DNA of 64,000 bases, from positions 186,001 to 250,000 of the forward strand of contig UEIJ01000020.1 of the NCBI GenBank assembly GCA_900470195.1. The letters are read 5' to 3'. The DNA is from Hyphomicrobiales bacterium (GTDB lineage Bacteria > Pseudomonadota > Alphaproteobacteria > Rhizobiales > Rhizobiaceae). The position numbers were made by a program, and so were the translations under genes. Every line of letters starts with the position of its first letter. Position 1 is the first letter of the stretch. Below are positions 44,344 to 52,910 of the stretch, one piece after another. A model generated the notes under the pieces. That model saw only the letters and a list, made by a program, of their open reading frames with translations, was not told the DNA's origin and did not search any database.

Positions 44344-45129
44344 TCAGCGAATGTCGCTGCCGATCCATTGCATCGAGATTTTCTCGTAGGTGCCGTCGGC
44401 CATGATCTCGTCGAGAGCCTTCTGCATCGCTGCCTTCAGCTCCGGGTTGTTCTTGCGGATGGCGATGCCGATGGCGACGCTGCCGCCTTCGATGTCCGGC
44501 GTATCGAGCTTGCGGACTTTTTGGCCGGTTTCCTTGATCGCCACCATGACCGGGATGTTGTCGACGACGATGGCGTCGACGCGGCCCGAATTCAGTTCGA
44601 GCATCAGTTCCGGCAGGCCCTTATAGGTGCGAATGGTCCAGCCGCCCTGCTCACGCGCCCATTTCTCATGGGTTTCGCCAAGCGTCACGCCCAGCGTCTT
44701 GCCCTTGAGATCGTCGAGCTTCTGAACGGCGGAATCTTCCTTCACGAAAACCGCGCGGCCCGCGTGATAATAGGGTCCGACGAAGTCCACCGCCTTTTCG
44801 CGTTCCGGCGTGATGGTCATGGAGCCGACCACCGTGTCGAACTTGCCAGCCCGAAGACCGGCAACGATACCGTCCCAGGCGGTGGTGATGAGCTGCGGCT
44901 TCAACTGCATGCGTTCGGCAATCGCCGAACCGATGGACGCATCGAAGCCCACGACCTCGTTCTTCTCGTTGACGAAATTGAACGGCGGATACTGGCCGCT
45001 CATGGCGATCTTGAGTTCTCCCGATGCCTTGATCTTTTCAAGATCGTCCGCCTGTGCGGGCGCAACCGCAAAGACGGCGGTGGCGGCAATCGCGGCGGCG
45101 GCAATGAACCCCGTGAATTTGTTAAACAT
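44344..45129 (-). CDS. Amino-acid ABC transporter substrate-binding protein
   Basis: 261 residues with signal peptide (MFNKFTGFIAAAAIAATAVF, cleaved near AQA) and the SBP family 3 pattern: LKIAMSGQYPPFNFVNEKNE, VGFDASIGSAIAERM and DAIVVDNIPVM. A ligand Arg in the R/S-type pocket region (GHAGRAVFVK-like context reads YYHAGRAVFV) fits binding of a carboxylate-bearing amino compound. It is the first gene of the catabolic operon and should be its best substrate indicator. Confidence 0.94.
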   Translation of the reverse strand: MFNKFTGFIAAAAIAATAVFAVAPAQADDLEKIKASGELKIAMSGQYPPFNFVNEKNEVVGFDASIGSAIAERMQLKPQLITTAWDGIVAGLRAGKFDTVVGSMTITPEREKAVDFVGPYYHAGRAVFVKEDSAVQKLDDLKGKTLGVTLGETHEKWAREQGGWTIRTYKGLPELMLELNSGRVDAIVVDNIPVMVAIKETGQKVRKLDTPDIEGGSVAIGIAIRKNNPELKAAMQKALDEIMADGTYEKISMQWIGSDIR

Positions 45130-45264
45130 GCTGTTCCCGACTTCCCTCTTGTTGTTTTTCTTGAGGCTATTTCGATGCCTTCAATATTCATGATTGCTTT
45201 TATGGATGCATTTCGCAAATAGATAATGGGAATGGATTGCATAGATTTCATGAATGGATGAACC
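45130..45264. promoter_or_regulatory. Divergent promoter region of the LysR-controlled catabolic operon
   Basis: 135 bp between the binding-protein gene (minus) and the LysR gene (plus). It contains ATTCATGATT and the palindrome TTCATGAA (45247-45254), a plausible LysR half-site arrangement. This placement is the classical layout for a LysR regulator acting on the adjacent operon. Confidence 0.5.
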
Positions 45265-46224
45265 ATGTCATTGCATCGCCCCGAGCGTCTTGTCTGGGAT
45301 CTGGACTGGAACCTGCTGCGCAGTTTCGTGGTGATCGCGGAGGTGAAAAGCATCACCCGCGCCGCAGAACGCCTCAACCTCAAACAGCCGAGCGTAAGCA
45401 ATGCCTTGCGCCGTCTGGAAGACCGCATCGGCCAGCGGCTGGTGGAGCGGGACGCCACCCATTTTGAGCTGACGGAAGTGGGCAAGCTTCTTTATGAGCA
45501 GAGCATCGAGGTCTTCGGCGCCATTTCCCAATTGCCGCAGCTTGTGCGCGGGGTGGGAGACGATGTGACCGGACATGTCACCATATCGGTTGCCAGCCAC
45601 ATCATCTCGCCGATCTTCGATCAGGCGCTTGCGCTCTTTCACGAACAGCATCCCCGCGCAACGCTGACGATCAACGTATCCGCCAGCACCGAAGTCGCCC
45701 GGCTGGTGCGCGAAAAGCGCGCCTCTTTCGGTCTGGGGCTGGTGAGCAATCGCGATCCGGCGCTGGACTACACGATGGTCTATCGGGAGTTCTTCGGCTT
45801 TTTCTGCGGGCCCCGCCACCGCATGTTCGGCCAGTCCGGGCTGACGCTCTCCGATCTGAAGGGGGAGCCGTCCGTGTCGTTCCAGACCGATCACATTGCC
45901 GACGCGCTGCGCCCCGTCGCTCTGCTGCGCAGCGAGGCGCGGCTTTCGCCGGAGGTGGTCGGCACGTCATCGAGCCTTGAGGAAGTGCGCCGCATGATCA
46001 TCACCGGCCTTGGCATCGGCCCGCTGCCGCTGCATGTGGCGCGGCGCGAAGTCGATGACGGCCTTCTCTGGCGTCTGCCACCTTACGAGAACCCGCCCGC
46101 CATCGATGTTTTCCTGATCCACAATCCGGAAACCAATCTCAACAAGGCCGAGAAGGCCATGCTGGCTGGATTGAAGGGGCTGATCGCCTCGACCCCGTTG
46201 GAAGACCGGATTTACGGAGACTGA
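45265..46224 (+). CDS. LysR-family regulator of the adjacent catabolic operon
   Basis: 319 residues. The winged helix begins DLDWNLLRSFVVIAEVKSIT and continues AAERLNLKQPSVSNALRRLE; the effector domain includes VTISVASHIISPIFDQAL. It is divergently transcribed from the ABC/aminotransferase/BKACE operon, so control of that operon by a pathway intermediate or the imported compound is likely. It ends in a hairpin convergent with the MFS gene. Confidence 0.93.
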   Translation: MSLHRPERLVWDLDWNLLRSFVVIAEVKSITRAAERLNLKQPSVSNALRRLEDRIGQRLVERDATHFELTEVGKLLYEQSIEVFGAISQLPQLVRGVGDDVTGHVTISVASHIISPIFDQALALFHEQHPRATLTINVSASTEVARLVREKRASFGLGLVSNRDPALDYTMVYREFFGFFCGPRHRMFGQSGLTLSDLKGEPSVSFQTDHIADALRPVALLRSEARLSPEVVGTSSSLEEVRRMIITGLGIGPLPLHVARREVDDGLLWRLPPYENPPAIDVFLIHNPETNLNKAEKAMLAGLKGLIASTPLEDRIYGD

Positions 46225-46245
46225 CGAGCGGGCAAAGCCCGCTCG
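46225..46245. terminator. Bidirectional hairpin between convergent genes
   Basis: CGAGCGGGC-AAA-GCCCGCTCG, a perfect 9-bp stem with a 3-base loop between the LysR and MFS stop codons. No T tract. Confidence 0.55.
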
Positions 46246-46252
46246 CCTGCGA

Positions 46253-47488
46253 TCATTCTGCCGCTTCTGCCGCGCATAGTGCATCGTCGCATTCGGCTGT
46301 TTCCGTCGCAGCCGAGAGGCTTGCCTGCCCAAGCGCGACGATGGCCGTTGCGCTGAGGCTTGCTGCGACCGAAACCCAGAAGCCGTTTGCTGCGCCGAAA
46401 TTGTCGACCACCCAGCCGGAAACGAACGCGCCCAGCGCCATGCCGATGCCAATGCCGGTCATGACCCAGGTGATGCCTTCGGTCAGCATCGACTCAGGCA
46501 CGCGCCGTTCGATCAGGCCGAATGCCGTGATGAATGTCGGGGAAATCGCAACACCGCTGACGAACACCGCCGTTGCCAGAAGCGCGGTTGATGTACCGGC
46601 GAAAGGCAGCGGCAGCGCAGTCAGGGCAAGGACGCTGACGGCAATCATCAACTGGCGCTGCAATGGAATGCGGATCGACAATGCGCCAAGCGTTATCCCG
46701 ACAAGGAACGAACCGATGGCATAGACACCGATGACGATGCTGGCTGCGCCGGGTTCGCCCAGTTCACGTGTGATCGCCACGGCACTGACTTCAGCCGTCG
46801 CGAACGTCGAGCCGACGAAGATGAGGGCCAGCGTGATGATCTGAACGGGACGCGACCAGATCGCGGAACGTTGCGGGCTGTTCCGGTCGAGTGCACGAAC
46901 CGGCGGCTCACTGGAACGCTGCAGGAGGAAGGCGATCGTGCCCACGGCGAGAAAAGCCGTGCTGATAAGCATTCCCGCTTCCGGAAACAGTGATACCGCC
47001 AAAGCCACGGAAAGAGACGCACCCGAAATATAGACCAGCTCATCCGCCGCCGATTCAAACGCGAAAGCGGTATTCAGTTCGGGACGGTTGCGGAAAATTT
47101 CGGTCCATCTTGCCCGCACCATCGCCGGGATGCTGGGCATCGCACCGGCAAAGAATGCCGTGGCGAAGAGGGTCCAGTTTGCCCAGCGCTGGTTCGTTGC
47201 CACCAACAGAAGGGCGAAGGCTATCACCGAAACGATGGTGGCAGGCATGACGATGCGGCTTTGCCCGTAACGGTCGACAAGGCGGGAAATCTGCGGCGAT
47301 AGGAATGCATTCGTCAGCGCGAAGGTGGCAGAGACCGCGCCAGCCAGCCAATATTCGCCGTGGGTCTGCGCAAGCATCGCGACGATGCCGACGGGTGCCA
47401 TCGCGAAGGGAAGACGGGCGAAGAATGCAGCCGCCGAAAAGCCGACAGCGCCCGGAGCGCTGAAAATCTCTCTGTATGGATTGGACAT
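46253..47488 (-). CDS. MFS transporter, probable efflux
   Basis: 411 residues with 12 predicted helices. The motif-A-like loop reads SRLVDRYGQSRIVMPA between TM2 and TM3. A C-terminal acidic/Cys tail (ETAECDDALCAAEAAE) is unusual. It is divergent from a TetR gene, and three matching palindromes lie between them, the standard layout of a repressor-controlled exporter. Substrate not predictable. Confidence 0.9.
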   Translation of the reverse strand: MSNPYREIFSAPGAVGFSAAAFFARLPFAMAPVGIVAMLAQTHGEYWLAGAVSATFALTNAFLSPQISRLVDRYGQSRIVMPATIVSVIAFALLLVATNQRWANWTLFATAFFAGAMPSIPAMVRARWTEIFRNRPELNTAFAFESAADELVYISGASLSVALAVSLFPEAGMLISTAFLAVGTIAFLLQRSSEPPVRALDRNSPQRSAIWSRPVQIITLALIFVGSTFATAEVSAVAITRELGEPGAASIVIGVYAIGSFLVGITLGALSIRIPLQRQLMIAVSVLALTALPLPFAGTSTALLATAVFVSGVAISPTFITAFGLIERRVPESMLTEGITWVMTGIGIGMALGAFVSGWVVDNFGAANGFWVSVAASLSATAIVALGQASLSAATETAECDDALCAAEAAE

Positions 47489-47525
47489 CGGAGTGGGTCC
47501 TTGAAAGGGGAAATTGCATCACTTG

Positions 47526-47591
47526 CATACGGTCCGTATGTTAATTAAATAATTGATACGCGGCGTATGTCAACTAATATACGCAGCGTAT
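47526..47591. promoter_or_regulatory. Three TetR-type operator palindromes
   Basis: CATACGGTCCGTATG (47526-47540), ATACGCGGCGTAT (47556-47568) and ATACGCAGCGTAT (47579-47591) share the form ATACG-N3-CGTAT. They lie in the 122-bp gap between the MFS and TetR genes, with centres about 29 and 23 bp apart. Confidence 0.85.
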
Positions 47592-47610
47592 CTGAATAAG
47601 TGGAGCCGCC

Positions 47611-48204
47611 ATGCGTAAACCGCGAAGCGAAATGATTGCCGAAACAAGGGCGAAGCTGATGGCTGCGGGCCGCAAGGCTTTCGGCACCGTTGGCTATGCC
47701 GAAGCTTCGATGGATGATTTTACCGCCTCCGCGGGACTGACGCGGGGCGCGCTCTATCACCATTTCGGCGACAAGAAAGGTCTTTTGCAGGCCGTGATCA
47801 ACGAAATCGATTGCGAGATGGCCGCTAGGCTCTGCACGATTTCCGCGAAGGCGCCCAACCGCTGGCAGGGTTTTGTCGACGAGAATGTCGCCTATATCGA
47901 GATGGCGCTGGAACCGGAAATCCAGCGCATCATGTTTCGCGACGGACCGGCGGTGTTCGGTGATCCGTCCTGCTGGCCGAGCGCCAATGGCTGTATCCGC
48001 ACGATTTCCACAAGCCTCGACGCCTTGCGTGAGGAAGGCGTCATCATCGATATCGATTCGGAAGCGGCCGCACGGCTGATCAACGCGGCAAGCAGCAGTG
48101 CGGCGCAGTGGATCGCCAATTCCGACGACCCCGAAGCCACGTCAAAGCGCGCGGTCAAGGCATTCCGGACACTTCTGGAAGGCCTGTTGAAGCGGAAAAA
48201 TTGA
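47611..48204 (+). CDS. TetR-family repressor
   Basis: 197 residues: N-terminal helix-turn-helix (GYAEASMDDFTASAGLTRGA then LYHHFGDKKGLLQAV) and a helical ligand domain containing MFRDGPAVFGDPSCW, as in the AcrR/TetR_C subfamily. GGAG precedes the ATG. It probably represses itself and the divergent MFS exporter through the palindromes at 47526-47591. Confidence 0.94.
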   Translation: MRKPRSEMIAETRAKLMAAGRKAFGTVGYAEASMDDFTASAGLTRGALYHHFGDKKGLLQAVINEIDCEMAARLCTISAKAPNRWQGFVDENVAYIEMALEPEIQRIMFRDGPAVFGDPSCWPSANGCIRTISTSLDALREEGVIIDIDSEAAARLINAASSSAAQWIANSDDPEATSKRAVKAFRTLLEGLLKRKN

Positions 48205-48205
48205 G

Positions 48206-48913
48206 TTAGCCCGAGACGATCGACGTGAAATCGGCCATGCCCGCGAAACGGGCGGCGCGAACCTTGCCATATTTGCTCTTGTCGACGACAAGGTGTTTCT
48301 CGACGGCGCGCTGCATGGCCATCTGCTTGATCGGCACTTCGTGGAAGTGCGAACAGGTGATGCCGTGCTGCTCATCGACCCCACCGGCCGACAGAAAAGC
48401 CTTGTTGATGTTGACGCGCTTCAGGACGTCGATCCCCTCGTCACCTGAAAACGATGCCGCTTCCGGGTGGTAGAGCCCGCCCAGAACGATGAGGCGCACA
48501 TCGCTGCGCTGCGACAGGATTTCGGCGATGTTGAGCGCATAGCATACAACGGTGATGTGCTGGTTCTGCGGAATGCGGTGAGCAAGATGCGGCATCGTCG
48601 TGCCGCAATCGATGAAAACCGTATCATAGGGTTCGATCAATGCGGCGGCTGCGGCGCAAGCCTGCGCTTTCGCACTGGCGTGGCTGTCCTTTTCAAAATC
48701 GAAGACATAATCGCCATTGGCGCCGTCCTGCGTGGGGATAATGTAACCACCCAAACAATTGAGCGCACCGCCGTCGCTGCCTATATCGCGGCGGATCGTC
48801 ATTTCCGAAACGCCGAGACGCGCTGCCGCATCGCGCAGACGAAGCACGCCGACTTCATCGACCAGCGCCGCCAGTTCAGCAATGCGCTCTTCTTTTCGGC
48901 TGATTCTGCTCAC
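48206..48913 (-). CDS. DeoR-family transcriptional regulator
   Basis: 235 residues. The N-terminal helix-turn-helix reads LRLRDAAARLGVSEMTIRRD, and the C-terminal sugar-phosphate-sensing domain has VFIDCGTTMPHLA, VLGGLYHPEAASFSG and DKSKYGKV. It is divergent from the sugar importer/DeoC operon. DeoR proteins generally respond to a phosphorylated sugar; deoxyribose 5-phosphate is the natural guess here. Confidence 0.93.
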   Translation of the reverse strand: MSRISRKEERIAELAALVDEVGVLRLRDAAARLGVSEMTIRRDIGSDGGALNCLGGYIIPTQDGANGDYVFDFEKDSHASAKAQACAAAAALIEPYDTVFIDCGTTMPHLAHRIPQNQHITVVCYALNIAEILSQRSDVRLIVLGGLYHPEAASFSGDEGIDVLKRVNINKAFLSAGGVDEQHGITCSHFHEVPIKQMAMQRAVEKHLVVDKSKYGKVRAARFAGMADFTSIVSG

Positions 48914-49277
48914 GCTATCCCCAATTCCTGCAGTCTGTTTACCCGTTTATACGTCCGTCACATTTCACGCAATTGCGATCATCCGATCTTGACAGGCCGA
49001 ACATAAATGTGAAACGATCCAAACATAATGATCGGATTATAACATTATAATTCGCATTGTCGGGAGGATATGACAACAGGGTTTTGCGCGCGTCGGACAG
49101 ATTTCCGTTCGCGGCGTCAAACAGGCGGGAAAGCAGATTGATTTTCGCCCGGCCGGGAAGCCGGGCATGGAGGAGAACGCCGATGCACCCACCGTTCCTG
49201 GGTGCGTCGGCGCAGTAACAGTTGAGCCTCAGCCATCAAGGGCAGACGGCCAAACAATTCCCAGGGAGGAAACACCG
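48914..49277. promoter_or_regulatory. Intergenic region between deoR-like gene and sugar operon
   Basis: 364 bp with no supported gene. The part at 48985-49055 is AT-rich and contains TTGACA (48989-48994), the inverted pair CGATC-N10-GATCG (49015-49034), repeated ACATAA units and a TATAAT (49046-49051). This is the likely promoter and DeoR-operator zone. The rest is GC-rich leader. Confidence 0.5.
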
Positions 49278-50324
49278 GTGAAAAAATTTCTAGCATCCGT
49301 GGCGATTGCCATGTCCGTTGCCGTTCCGCACGCTTTCGCGGAAGGCGTCGTTGATACGTCGAAGATCAACAAGGAACTCATCACCACGGCCAACGACAAG
49401 AAGTACACCATCGCGACGGTCGTGAAGGTGGACGGCATTGCCTGGTTCGACCGCATGCGCGATGGCGTCGACCAGTTCAAGGCCGACACTGGCAATGACG
49501 TCTGGATGGTTGGCCCGAGCCAGGCGGACGCTGCGGCACAGGTGCAGATTGTCGAAAACCTGATTGCGCAGGGCGTTGACGCTATTGCCATCGTGCCGTT
49601 CTCGGTCGAAGCAGTGGAGCCGGTTCTGAAGAAGGCGCGCGAGCGCGGCATCGTGGTCATCAGCCACGAAGCATCCAATATCCAGAACGTCGATTACGAC
49701 ATCGAAGCCTTCGACAACAAGGCCTATGGCGCCAACCTCATGAAGGAACTCGGCAAGTCGATGGGCGGCAAGGGCAAGTATGTCACGACCGTTGGCAGCC
49801 TGACCTCCAAGTCGCAGATGGAATGGATCGACGGCGCCGTCGAATACCAGAAGGCCAACTTCCCGGAAATGTCGGAAGCGACCGGCCGTCTCGAAACCTA
49901 TGACGATGCCAACACCGACTATAACAAGCTCAAGGAAGCGATGACCGCCTATCCGGACATCAAGGGCATTCTCGGCGCGCCGATGCCGACTTCTGCCGGT
50001 GCCGGACGCCTGATCGCCGAAGGTGGTCTCAAGGGCAAGGTCTTCTTTGCAGGCACGGGCCTCGTTTCGGTGGCTGGCGAATATCTGAAGAACGACGACA
50101 TCCAGTATATCCAGTTCTGGGACCCTGCCGTTGCAGGCTACGCCATGAACATGCTGGCCGTCGCAGCGCTTGAAAAGAAGAACGACCAGATCAAGGCCGG
50201 TCTCAATCTGGGCCTGCCGGGCTATGAAAGCCTGCTTGCGCCGGACGCCGCCAAGCCGAACCTGCTCTATGGCGCAGGCTGGGTCGGCGTGACCAAGGAA
50301 AACATGGATAAGTACGACTTCTGA
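49278..50324 (+). CDS. Sugar ABC transporter substrate-binding protein (LsrB/RhaS-like)
   Basis: 348 residues with signal peptide MKKFLASVAIAMSVAVPHAFA. Periplasmic-binding-protein type I fold: IATVVKVDGIAWFDRMRDGV, DAIAIVPFSVEAVEPVLKKA and AGTGLVSVAGEYL. A GTG start at 49278 is chosen because GGGAGG lies just upstream and the signal peptide begins there. It feeds the ATPase and two permeases that follow. Relatives bind rhamnose or AI-2; the operon context here favours deoxyribose or a related sugar. Confidence 0.93.
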   Translation: MKKFLASVAIAMSVAVPHAFAEGVVDTSKINKELITTANDKKYTIATVVKVDGIAWFDRMRDGVDQFKADTGNDVWMVGPSQADAAAQVQIVENLIAQGVDAIAIVPFSVEAVEPVLKKARERGIVVISHEASNIQNVDYDIEAFDNKAYGANLMKELGKSMGGKGKYVTTVGSLTSKSQMEWIDGAVEYQKANFPEMSEATGRLETYDDANTDYNKLKEAMTAYPDIKGILGAPMPTSAGAGRLIAEGGLKGKVFFAGTGLVSVAGEYLKNDDIQYIQFWDPAVAGYAMNMLAVAALEKKNDQIKAGLNLGLPGYESLLAPDAAKPNLLYGAGWVGVTKENMDKYDF

Positions 50325-50405
50325 TATCCATGGAAAGTTCGATGGGAGGAGCTTCATGCCCCTCCCATCCAGCCAATCGCATTCCAGCCTTGCACGAGGC
50401 CCCTC

Positions 50406-51908
50406 ATGAGTGAAAACCTGATCGAACTGCGCCATATCGGAAAACGCTTCGGTGGCGTCAGGGCGCTGGACGACGTTTCCTTTGCCATCAAGCCCGGTGA
50501 AATCCACTGCCTCGCGGGCGAGAACGGCTCCGGCAAATCCACCATCATCAAGGTCATGTCGGGCGTCTACACGCCGGAAGACGGCGAGATACTGATCGAC
50601 GGCAAACCTGTCGGCAAGCTCGATCCCGTCAAGTCGGTTCATCACGGCATTCAGGTGATCTATCAGGATTTCTCGCTGTTCGGGAACCTGACCGTTGCCG
50701 AAAATCTGGCCATCAATACTTTTCTCATCGAAGGCCGCAAGGGCGTCGACTGGAAGCGCGTGCGCGAACTGGCGCAAAAGGCGCTCGACCGGCTTGGCGT
50801 CAGCATCGACCTCGACGCGGATGTGGACAGCCTGCCGACATCGGGCAAGCAGATCGTGGCGATTGCGCGCGCCGTCATGGCCGACGCCCGCCTCATCATC
50901 ATGGACGAACCTACCACCGCGCTGACGCGGCATGAGGTGGACGCGCTGTTCAGGATCGTGCGCGATATTCAGGCACAGGGCATTGCGGTGCTCTTCGTCA
51001 GCCACAAGATGCGCGAGATGCTGGAAATCAGCGAAAGGCTGACCGTCTTCCGCAATGGCAGGAAAGTTGCCGAAGGTCCGATTTCCGATTTCGACGAGCC
51101 GTCGATCACCCGCGCCATGACCGGCCAGGAACTCACATCGGACCATTATCACTGGACCCCGCGTGAAGGCGCTTCGGCCAGCCCAACGCTCGAAATCACG
51201 AACCTCTCCGTTCCCGGTTCCGTGGACAATGCCAGCCTCACCCTCCATGCGGGCGAGATCGTCGGCATATCCGGGCTGATCGGCTCGGGCCGCACGGAAC
51301 TGGCGCTGGCGCTCTTCGGCATGAAGCCGGATTTCACCGGCACCGCGCGCATCGACGGCAAGCCAATCCATCCGAAAACCGTGCAGGAAGGGATCGCCTG
51401 CGGCGTCGCCTATGTGCCGGAAGACCGTCTGACGGAAGGCCTGTTCCTGACCCAATCGATCGAACGCAACATTATCGTCACCTCGATCGAGAAATTCGTG
51501 CGCGGCCTCTTCATCGACCGCAAGAAGGCCGATACCACGACCCGCGACATGTTTTCGGCGATGCACATCGTCGCTCCCGGCCCGCATACGCCGGTCAATC
51601 ATCTGTCGGGCGGCAACGCGCAGCGCGTGGTGCTGGCGCGCTGGCTTTTGACCGGTGCGAAAGTGCTGATCCTCAACGGGCCAACCGTCGGCGTCGATGT
51701 CGGCTCCAAGGCGCAGATCCACAACATCATCCGCAAGCTTGCGCGTGAGGAAGGGCTCGCCGTCCTGATGATTTCCGACGACGTGCCCGAGCTGGTGCAG
51801 AACTGCAATCGCGTGCTGGTGATGCATCGCGGGCGTTTCGTCGATGAGCTTTCCGGTGAAACCATGACCGAAGATGCCGTCAACGACCGGCTCAAGACGC
51901 TGAATTGA
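50406..51908 (+). CDS. Sugar ABC transporter ATPase, two-domain (RbsA type)
   Basis: 500 residues with two ABC domains. Domain 1: Walker A GENGSGKST, Walker B LIIMDEPTTALT. Domain 2: the degenerate P-loop GLIGSGRTELA usual in this family and signature LSGGNAQRVVLAR. Its Walker B reads VLILNGPTVGVDVG (Asn424-Gly425), where Asp-Glu is normal, so ATP hydrolysis is probably confined to one site. The first domain signature is also altered (LPTSGKQIVAIARAV). It sits 81 bp after the binding-protein gene and 11 bp before the first permease. Confidence 0.95.
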   Translation: MSENLIELRHIGKRFGGVRALDDVSFAIKPGEIHCLAGENGSGKSTIIKVMSGVYTPEDGEILIDGKPVGKLDPVKSVHHGIQVIYQDFSLFGNLTVAENLAINTFLIEGRKGVDWKRVRELAQKALDRLGVSIDLDADVDSLPTSGKQIVAIARAVMADARLIIMDEPTTALTRHEVDALFRIVRDIQAQGIAVLFVSHKMREMLEISERLTVFRNGRKVAEGPISDFDEPSITRAMTGQELTSDHYHWTPREGASASPTLEITNLSVPGSVDNASLTLHAGEIVGISGLIGSGRTELALALFGMKPDFTGTARIDGKPIHPKTVQEGIACGVAYVPEDRLTEGLFLTQSIERNIIVTSIEKFVRGLFIDRKKADTTTRDMFSAMHIVAPGPHTPVNHLSGGNAQRVVLARWLLTGAKVLILNGPTVGVDVGSKAQIHNIIRKLAREEGLAVLMISDDVPELVQNCNRVLVMHRGRFVDELSGETMTEDAVNDRLKTLN

Positions 51909-51919
51909 GGAACCGGCAC

Positions 51920-52897
51920 ATGAAGTTCTTTCGCAGTACCGAATTCATCATTGCCTGCGTGTTGTTCGCGGCGATGGTCATTATCGGCCTCATCAATCCG
52001 GCTTTCTGGTCGCTGGACAATATTTTCGGCCTCCTGCGCTCCAATGTCGTGATCGGCATCATGGCGCTTGGCGTTCTGCTGGTGATGATTTCCGGCGGCA
52101 TCGACGTTTCCTTCACCGCCTTCGCCATTGCGGCCATGTATCTGACCGTCCGCGCCATGGTCTATCTTGGCTATGACGGCGTGTTCATTCCATTCGTGGC
52201 GGCAACGCTGATCGGCCTGCTGCTCGGCGCTTTCAACGGCTTCATCATCCATCGCTTCAAGATGATCCCGCTGATCGTGACGCTCGGCACCGGTTCCATC
52301 GTGCGCGGGCTGGTGCTGGGCCTTGTCGGCACCAGCATCGTCAACATCAACAAGATGCCGAAGGAACTGATCGCATTCGGCAAGACTGATGTGATTTCGC
52401 TGACATCGGCCTCCGGCACGGCTTTCGGCCTGACCGCGATGTTCGTGGTCTATCTGGCGCTGGCGCTGCTTATCCACCTCATCCTCAACTATACGATGAT
52501 CGGGCGCAGCGTTTATGCCTATGGCGGCTCGCCCGAAGCGGCAAAGCGCGTCGGCTTCAATACCCGCCGCACCATCTTCTTCGTCTATTGCGTGGCCGGG
52601 GCGCTCGCAGGCTTCGCGGGGCTTCTGCATTCCTCGATGATCTGGCTCGCCAATCCGCGTGATTTCGTCGGGCTGGAGCTGGACGTGATCGCAGCCGTGG
52701 TTCTGGGCGGCGCATCGATCTTCGGTGGGCGCGGCACGGTTCTCGGCACGCTGATGGGCGTCTTCATGCTCGTCATGGTCAAGAACTCGCTCATCATCAT
52801 GAAGGTCGACACCACATGGCAGCGCGTCGTGGTCGGCCTCATCATCATCGTCGCCACCGCCATCACCGCATGGCGTGACCGCAAAAGCATTGCCTGA
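51920..52897 (+). CDS. Sugar ABC transporter permease 1
   Basis: 325 residues, RbsC/BPD_transp_2 family with eight to ten helices: VLLVMISGGIDVSFTAFAI, the sugar-permease hallmark GGIDVS, and LGGASIFGGRGTVLGTLMG. The ATG at 51920 has GAGGAA upstream. It pairs with the next gene, as in Lsr-type systems with two different permeases. Confidence 0.94.
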   Translation: MKFFRSTEFIIACVLFAAMVIIGLINPAFWSLDNIFGLLRSNVVIGIMALGVLLVMISGGIDVSFTAFAIAAMYLTVRAMVYLGYDGVFIPFVAATLIGLLLGAFNGFIIHRFKMIPLIVTLGTGSIVRGLVLGLVGTSIVNINKMPKELIAFGKTDVISLTSASGTAFGLTAMFVVYLALALLIHLILNYTMIGRSVYAYGGSPEAAKRVGFNTRRTIFFVYCVAGALAGFAGLLHSSMIWLANPRDFVGLELDVIAAVVLGGASIFGGRGTVLGTLMGVFMLVMVKNSLIIMKVDTTWQRVVVGLIIIVATAITAWRDRKSIA

Positions 52898-52910
52898 GGA
52901 GACAAGCGAC

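Noticed and set aside
49290..51827. An 845-codon minus-strand open frame over the sugar importer genes
   Set aside because: It is antisense to the binding-protein and ATPase genes, has no ribosome-binding site and no recognisable motif.
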